Origin: Campylobacterales bacterium
Lineage (GTDB): Bacteria; Campylobacterota; Campylobacteria; Campylobacterales; Arcobacteraceae
DNA length: 11,021 bases
Assembly (NCBI GenBank): GCA_027064245.1
Contig: JAMOPZ010000252.1
Coordinates: forward strand, 1-11,021
Direction: 5' to 3'
Below, one piece after another: positions 6,773 to 11,021 of the stretch. Position numbers and translations under genes: made by a program. Each line of letters begins with the position of its first letter. Positions within the stretch are counted from its first letter, which is position 1. The notes under the pieces are model-generated. The model saw only the letters and a list, made by a program, of their open reading frames with translations. It had not been told where the DNA came from and searched no databases.

Positions 6773-7516
6773 TTACCCCTCAAATCCAAAGTGAAAAAAC
6801 TCCTTTGGTTCTTTTGCTTCAAATTCATAATCAAGTATTCTTGTAATTTTACTATGTAGCATCACTCTTTGTACTTGAGAAGATGGTTTTCCATATTGTA
6901 AATCTCCTATAATAGGAAGTCCTATTGACTCAAGATGTACTCTTATTTGATGAGTTCTACCATTTTCAATAACTATTTTTATTTTACTTTTATTTCCTTC
7001 TACTAGATATGGATATACTTTTGTAAGAGCTGGTTTTCCAAACTTCTCATCTATTCTACTTCTTGCAGATTTTCCTTTTATTGTAGATATTGGAGTATCT
7101 ATTATGATCTCTTGCACAACTTTTCCCTCTACAATTGCTACATACTCTTTATAAACTTTATTTTGTTTATACTCTTTAATTGCTTTTTTTCTAAAAGTTT
7201 CATCTTTTACTAAAAGCATCACCCCACTTGTCTCTTTATCTAATCTATTTAAAAGTGTTGCTTCAAAAAAACTATCTTCAACTTCACTTGCATTTAAAAA
7301 TGCTGGTTTATTTACAGCTATGATATTATCATCTTCATATATAACTTTTGCACTTGCAATATCTTTTATTTTAAAAGAGCTATCCTCTTTTAATAATCCT
7401 CTTGCAACTACTAGTTTTTTCCCATTTACACTTACAATACCTTTATCTATAAGCTCTTTTGCTTTTTTATTTGAAATACCTTCTTGAATAGCCAATAATT
7501 TATATGCTTTTTCCAT
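6773..7516 (-). CDS. RluA-family RNA pseudouridine synthase
   Basis: It isomerises uridine to pseudouridine in rRNA or tRNA. The protein has 247 residues. An N-terminal S4-like RNA-binding domain (about 1-50, with the ISNKKAKELIDKGIVSVNGK pattern) is followed by the catalytic domain. The family motif is LLNRLDKETSG with D93 as the catalytic aspartate; most RluA members have HRLD, so the Asn before RLD is a small departure. The later motif NGRTHQIRVHL (185-195) and the IIGDLQYGK segment confirm the family. I cannot tell RluA, RluC and RluD-type target specificity from sequence alone, so no symbol is given. AAGGA lies nine bases before the ATG, and only five bases separate it from the tgt stop, so cotranscription with tgt is very likely. 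The shared theme is RNA modification. Confidence 0.92.
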   Translation of the reverse strand: MEKAYKLLAIQEGISNKKAKELIDKGIVSVNGKKLVVARGLLKEDSSFKIKDIASAKVIYEDDNIIAVNKPAFLNASEVEDSFFEATLLNRLDKETSGVMLLVKDETFRKKAIKEYKQNKVYKEYVAIVEGKVVQEIIIDTPISTIKGKSARSRIDEKFGKPALTKVYPYLVEGNKSKIKIVIENGRTHQIRVHLESIGLPIIGDLQYGKPSSQVQRVMLHSKITRILDYEFEAKEPKEFFHFGFEG

Positions 7517-7521
7517 AATGT

Positions 7522-8652
7522 TTAATCCTTTTTTTTATCTCTTTTACTATAAAACTCTTTTCTAAAATCTTCCCATCTATCTTCTAATATAGCAATTCTT
7601 GCTTTTTTCATAAGATCTAAATAGTAATATAAATTATGAATAGAAGCTAATCTAAAGTATGTTATCTCTTTTGTTCTAAAAAGATGATTTAAATATGCAC
7701 GACTATAGTTTTTACATGTATAACAACCACATTCATTGTCTATAGGTGATTCATCCTCTTTAAAACAAGCTTTTTTTATATTTATTTTTCCAAAAGTGGT
7801 AAATAGTGTTCCATTTCGTGCATTTCTTGTAGGCATCACACAATCAAACATATCAACCCCACGGTGGATATTTTCTATTAAGTCTTCTGGAGTTCCTACA
7901 CCCATTAAATATCTAGGTTTATTATGAGGCATAAAAGATGTTGTCCACTCCACCGTATCATACATCTCATTATTTAATTCACCTACACTTAAGCCACCTA
8001 TTGCAAATCCATCATAATCTTCTAATTCACAAAGTTGTGTAGCACTAAGGCGTCTAAACTCTTTGTCAATTCCCCCTTGAATAATAGCAAAAATATTTTG
8101 GTCTACTCCTATACCTTTACTTTTTTGTTCCATATGATACTTTATAGCCTCTTTTGCCCAAAAAGTAGTCCTTTGAATACTTAAGTTTATCCGTTCTTTT
8201 GTATTAGGAAGTGCCACAAGATCATCTAAAATCATCATAATATCACTATTTAGATCATATTGAGTATCAAGCACAGATTTAGGGGTAAAGTAGTGTTTAC
8301 TTCCATCTATATGAGATCTAAACATTATTCCATTTTCATCTTGTTTTACATTATCGCTTAAACTAAAAGCTTGAAATCCACCACTATCTGTTAAAAAATT
8401 ATTAGGAAACCTTGAGAAACCATGAAGTCCACCTAATTTTTTTATAAGTTTACATCCAGGTCGTAAGTATAGATGATATGTATTTCCTAGTATTATTTGA
8501 GCTCCTAGATTTAACATATCATTATGATCAAGAGCTTTTACAGTTGCTTGAGTTCCAACAGGCATAAAAACAGGAGTTTGAACCTCTCCATGAGCCATTT
8601 TTAATGTTGTTGCTCTAGCATTACCGCTTAAAGCATCTATTTTAAATTTCAT
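7522..8652 (-). CDS. tgt: Queuine/preQ1 tRNA-guanine transglycosylase
   Basis: Cytoplasmic enzyme (EC 2.4.2.29) that exchanges the guanine at wobble position 34 of tRNAs for Asp, Asn, His and Tyr with preQ1 in the queuosine pathway. The length of 376 residues is standard. Residues visible: D89 in LTDSGGFQ (substrate recognition and general acid/base), the AIIQGGID segment for base recognition, DGFAIGGLSVGE, GVDMFDCVMPTRNARNG with nucleophile D270, and the zinc site C308-x-C310-x2-C313 with H339 in RLASIHN. The spacing agrees with the Zymomonas enzyme (nucleophile 38 residues before the first cysteine, histidine 31 after it). The N-terminus MKFKIDALSGNAR is typical. The Shine-Dalgarno sequence is poor: the nearest candidate, AGAGA, is inside the end of the preceding gene, whose stop is five bases away, suggesting coupling. 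No other queuosine genes are in the window. Confidence 0.97.
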   Translation of the reverse strand: MKFKIDALSGNARATTLKMAHGEVQTPVFMPVGTQATVKALDHNDMLNLGAQIILGNTYHLYLRPGCKLIKKLGGLHGFSRFPNNFLTDSGGFQAFSLSDNVKQDENGIMFRSHIDGSKHYFTPKSVLDTQYDLNSDIMMILDDLVALPNTKERINLSIQRTTFWAKEAIKYHMEQKSKGIGVDQNIFAIIQGGIDKEFRRLSATQLCELEDYDGFAIGGLSVGELNNEMYDTVEWTTSFMPHNKPRYLMGVGTPEDLIENIHRGVDMFDCVMPTRNARNGTLFTTFGKINIKKACFKEDESPIDNECGCYTCKNYSRAYLNHLFRTKEITYFRLASIHNLYYYLDLMKKARIAILEDRWEDFRKEFYSKRDKKKD

Positions 8653-8657
8653 ATATT

Positions 8658-11021
8658 TTATAATTTCTCTTTTATTAATCTTTCTACTTTTCTTTTTTCT
8701 TTACCTTTATAGTTTAAATCAACTGTTTTTTTTCTTTTTGTAAAATTTTTTCCTACAAACTCTTTTTCGTTTACACTACTTACAATAAGTTTTGCTACAG
8801 TGTCTGTTTGAACTGCTATTTCATGAGTAGTTGCAGCAATAGATGCATTTTGTTTTGTTTGTTCATCTAAAGATCCTACTGTATCATTTATTTTTATCAT
8901 ACCTTGTTGTTGTTCTTTACTTGCTTGTTCTACATTTTTAATAAGATCAATTGTATTTTCAATATTTTTATTTAAAGTATTGTATCCATTTATCATCTCA
9001 TCTGATATAGATTTTCCCTCTGTTGCTTTTGCATTTGCTTTTTCTACAATAGCTTTTATCTCATTAGCAGCTTCAGCTGATCTACTTGCTAGATTTCTTA
9101 CCTCTTGAGCAACTACTGCAAAACCTTTTCCAGCTTCTCCAGCAGTTGCAGCTTCAACTGCAGCATTTAAAGATAATATATTTGTTTGAAATGCTATTTG
9201 ATCTATTACAGATATAGCTTCACTAATAGCAGAAACCTCTATATTGATATCATCCATAGCCTGTGTTGTTTTAGAAGCAAGTTTTTCTCCTGTTGTAGCA
9301 GAAGTTGATAAAAGCTGTGCATTTGAAGCCATTTTTATAACATTTTGAGTATTATTTTCTATATTAACTGTAATATCTTGTATTGCATGTGCAGTTTGAT
9401 CAATAGCAAGTGAAGAATTTGCAGAATTTTTATTTAAAATATCTACATTAGTTAAAAGCATATGACTACTATCCTCTAAGGTTGTTCCATTTGCTTTATT
9501 TTCTACTAACATTTCTGTTATAACATCTCTTAATCTGTTAATATCAGTTATTAAAGTTCCTAAAGCACTATTAGATCTAATACCCTCTACTTCTAATTTA
9601 TCTCTATAATCTAAACTTGCATATTTTTCCAACATATTATTCATAGTAGATATTTTCTCTCTTAAATTACCCAATCCATTATTTATAGTCTCTTTTAAAA
9701 GTTGTAAACTAGGGTTATTTGTATTTGCAGATATCTCTTTTTCAAATGAACCATTTTGAAGTGCTATCATAACTTTTTGCGTATTTGTTATAAAATCATT
9801 ATCCTCATCAATACCAATTTTTGTTCTTTGTATATTTTCATTTACAACTTTAGACATAATACCTATCTCATCTTTACTACTATCATCTAAAAATTGTACA
9901 TCATCTATCTCCCTATTTAAATATTTAAAGAAATTTAATAATCCATATTGAAATTTATTTATAGAATTTGTTATCCCATCTGCTACAAATTTTGAGAATA
10001 TTAAAATAAATAAAATCATAACTAATACAACTGTTACAATAGTATATAATGTTTTATTTTCATGAGACAACTCATTTTCAATAGTATGAGCTAACTGTTT
10101 TGATAAGTAATCATCTATTTTTTTAAGTAAATTTATCTTTTGTGTAATAGTATCAAACCAATATCGTGAGTCAATACCAAATCCACCAATAGCAGTTGCA
10201 TCAAATGCTACTTGTCTCATACGGTTTACTTCATTAATAGATTCTCCAACTACTGTAGCATTATAACTGTTAAGCATACTTGTATTTGCAGCTTTTTCAA
10301 AACTTTTTGAAAATGTTTTTTGTTCTGTTACTAGCTTTGTAAATTTATCTTTCATACCTGGTAAAAATTTATTACCTGCAAATGTATTTGCCATAACGGC
10401 TCGCTCAATTCCAGCTCTCTCTTTAGCCATAATAAAATTATACCAAGCAAGAAGATCTCTAGCTTCATTTGCCTCTTGCGCATCTTTTGTAATAGCTCCT
10501 ATTACATCTAAAAATATTGCATGCATAGAGGTAAAATATCTTATAGCCTTAGGACCATTAATAGAAAAATTATCAACTGCAGATCTTATCTTATTTAGTT
10601 TTGATAGTTGTGCTAAACCTTTATTAAGATAATGTTTAGCTTCAGAGTTTAATGTATAAGTTCCTAATATCATAAGTGTTCTTTTGAAAATTTTTAATTT
10701 TTCATTAGTATTTAATCTTTGTTTTTTTAATATTTCACCAAACTTTCTACCATGACTTCCTATAAAACCAGCTGTTGCACCTCTTTCTTTTTGTGTTTCA
10801 TGTATAAGATTACTTAGAGTAACTGCAATTTTTACATGATTTTTTACTTTTTTACTAGATAAATGTAATTTTGAAACTATTTTATCTTCAGTTTTTTTCA
10901 AAAGTCCTAATTTTTTAGTTATAGTGTCAAACCAATATGTAGCATCAACTCCAAATCCACCAATACCTTTAGTATCAAGGATGATTTTTCTCATTCGTTC
11001 AACTTCTCTTACACATTTTGC
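8658..11021 (-). CDS. NIT-domain membrane chemoreceptor (MCP), 5' end outside the window
   Basis: A methyl-accepting chemotaxis protein. The frame is open through the right window edge: nine codons precede the Met at 10994, and that Met lies inside a repeated motif (ERMRK versus NRMRQ at residue 259), so it is not the true start. Numbering from it: a conserved GGFG-x5-YWFDTIT block (12-26); a NIT sensor domain (about 50-250) with HETQKERGATAGFIGSHG and AKERAGIERAV; a second block at 270-284; a membrane helix (about 316-336); HAMP (about 333-390, with DEIGIMSKVVNENI); a further HAMP-like linker (400-495); the signalling hairpin (about 505-740) with tip QTNILSLNAAVEAATAGEAGKGF; and a basic tail (748-778). 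NIT domains are proposed nitrate/nitrite sensors, so taxis to nitrate or nitrite is plausible but unproven. The NIT region should be periplasmic, which implies an earlier membrane helix beyond the window. Confidence 0.93.
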   Translation of the reverse strand, partial: AKCVREVERMRKIILDTKGIGGFGVDATYWFDTITKKLGLLKKTEDKIVSKLHLSSKKVKNHVKIAVTLSNLIHETQKERGATAGFIGSHGRKFGEILKKQRLNTNEKLKIFKRTLMILGTYTLNSEAKHYLNKGLAQLSKLNKIRSAVDNFSINGPKAIRYFTSMHAIFLDVIGAITKDAQEANEARDLLAWYNFIMAKERAGIERAVMANTFAGNKFLPGMKDKFTKLVTEQKTFSKSFEKAANTSMLNSYNATVVGESINEVNRMRQVAFDATAIGGFGIDSRYWFDTITQKINLLKKIDDYLSKQLAHTIENELSHENKTLYTIVTVVLVMILFILIFSKFVADGITNSINKFQYGLLNFFKYLNREIDDVQFLDDSSKDEIGIMSKVVNENIQRTKIGIDEDNDFITNTQKVMIALQNGSFEKEISANTNNPSLQLLKETINNGLGNLREKISTMNNMLEKYASLDYRDKLEVEGIRSNSALGTLITDINRLRDVITEMLVENKANGTTLEDSSHMLLTNVDILNKNSANSSLAIDQTAHAIQDITVNIENNTQNVIKMASNAQLLSTSATTGEKLASKTTQAMDDINIEVSAISEAISVIDQIAFQTNILSLNAAVEAATAGEAGKGFAVVAQEVRNLASRSAEAANEIKAIVEKANAKATEGKSISDEMINGYNTLNKNIENTIDLIKNVEQASKEQQQGMIKINDTVGSLDEQTKQNASIAATTHEIAVQTDTVAKLIVSSVNEKEFVGKNFTKRKKTVDLNYKGKEKRKVERLIKEKL
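9118..9176 (-). repeat. Signalling-tip segment identical to that of the second chemoreceptor gene (copy at 4149-4207)
   Basis: Fifty-nine consecutive bases, from GCAAAACC to AAAGATAA on the plus strand, are identical to 4149-4207. They encode the chemoreceptor tip that binds CheA/CheW. High similarity continues on both sides at lower identity. Protein-level constraint explains the amino-acid match. The complete synonymous identity suggests recent duplication or gene conversion. Confidence 0.8.
10110..10247 (-). repeat. Copy 2 of the intragenic repeat, between the NIT domain and the membrane helix
   Basis: Residues 250-295 of the NIT chemoreceptor repeat the RMR, IGGFG, YWFDTIT and LLKK pattern of the block at 11021-10884. 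This copy sits just after the complete NIT domain and about 20 residues before the membrane helix, so it is probably the membrane-proximal end of a NIT module. Confidence 0.7.
10884..11021 (-). repeat. Copy 1 of an intragenic repeat flanking the NIT domain
   Basis: This stretch encodes the last nine residues before, and the first 37 after, the Met at 10994. It contains RMR, IGGFG, YWFDTIT and LLKK. It matches the second copy at 10247-10110 in 25 of 46 residues without gaps by hand count. The two copies are 258 codons apart. It appears to be the junction at the end of a NIT module, which implies that another NIT module precedes it. The copy may extend beyond the window. Confidence 0.7.

Noticed and set aside
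7736..7927. Plus-strand reading frame of 63 codons
   Set aside because: It is antisense to the zinc-site and catalytic region of tgt, which is fully conserved. It is a shadow frame.
10992..10994. Met at 10994 as the true start of the NIT chemoreceptor
   Set aside because: The frame continues open to the window edge, and the Met aligns with an internal Met in the second repeat copy. There is no Shine-Dalgarno sequence at a proper distance and no N-terminal membrane helix.

Overview
The window is AT-rich (roughly 70% A+T by eye) and almost entirely coding, with every recognisable gene on the minus strand. The protein families point to Campylobacterota, most likely an Arcobacter-type organism. 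The evidence is the low G+C, the GreA N-terminus beginning MQKEP, the NIT-type and PAS-type chemoreceptors with the signalling-tip sequence NAAVEAATAGEAGKGF, and extended TATAAT -10 boxes without clear -35 boxes. This assignment comes from family knowledge, not from a search.

Layout in the direction of transcription (right to left). (1) 11021-8658: a membrane chemoreceptor cut by the window edge, with a complete NIT sensor domain and the tail of what looks like a second one. (2) 8652-7522 tgt (queuosine tRNA modification), 7516-6773 an RluA-family pseudouridine synthase, and 6762-5170 a Kef-like CPA2 cation/proton antiporter. These follow each other with gaps of 5-10 bases. (3) A 68-base gap carries a likely promoter. 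(4) 5101-3821 a soluble PAS chemoreceptor, 3805-3320 greA, 3323-2310 argC and 2300-948 gdhA, tightly packed, with a 4-base greA/argC overlap and the gdhA ribosome binding site overlapping the argC stop. (5) A 62-base gap holds a second likely promoter and an inverted repeat. (6) 885-1 is a HisC-type aminotransferase, cut by the left window edge.

The genes fall into three themes. GdhA makes glutamate, ArgC uses a glutamate derivative for arginine synthesis, and HisC uses glutamate as amino donor for histidine, so the left end is a small glutamate-centred group. Tgt, the pseudouridine synthase and GreA act on tRNA/rRNA and on RNA polymerase. The two chemoreceptors share an almost identical signalling tip but differ in location and sensor: one is membrane-bound with NIT, the other is soluble with a PAS domain carrying a CxxC pair.

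I found no mobile element, CRISPR array, tRNA or rRNA gene, and no stretch over 100 bases without a gene. Most of the window is conventional core genome. The points most worth a second look are the apparent tandem NIT architecture, the cysteine pair in the PAS domain, and the inverted repeat over the hisC promoter and ribosome binding site. I see no evidence of an entirely new system.
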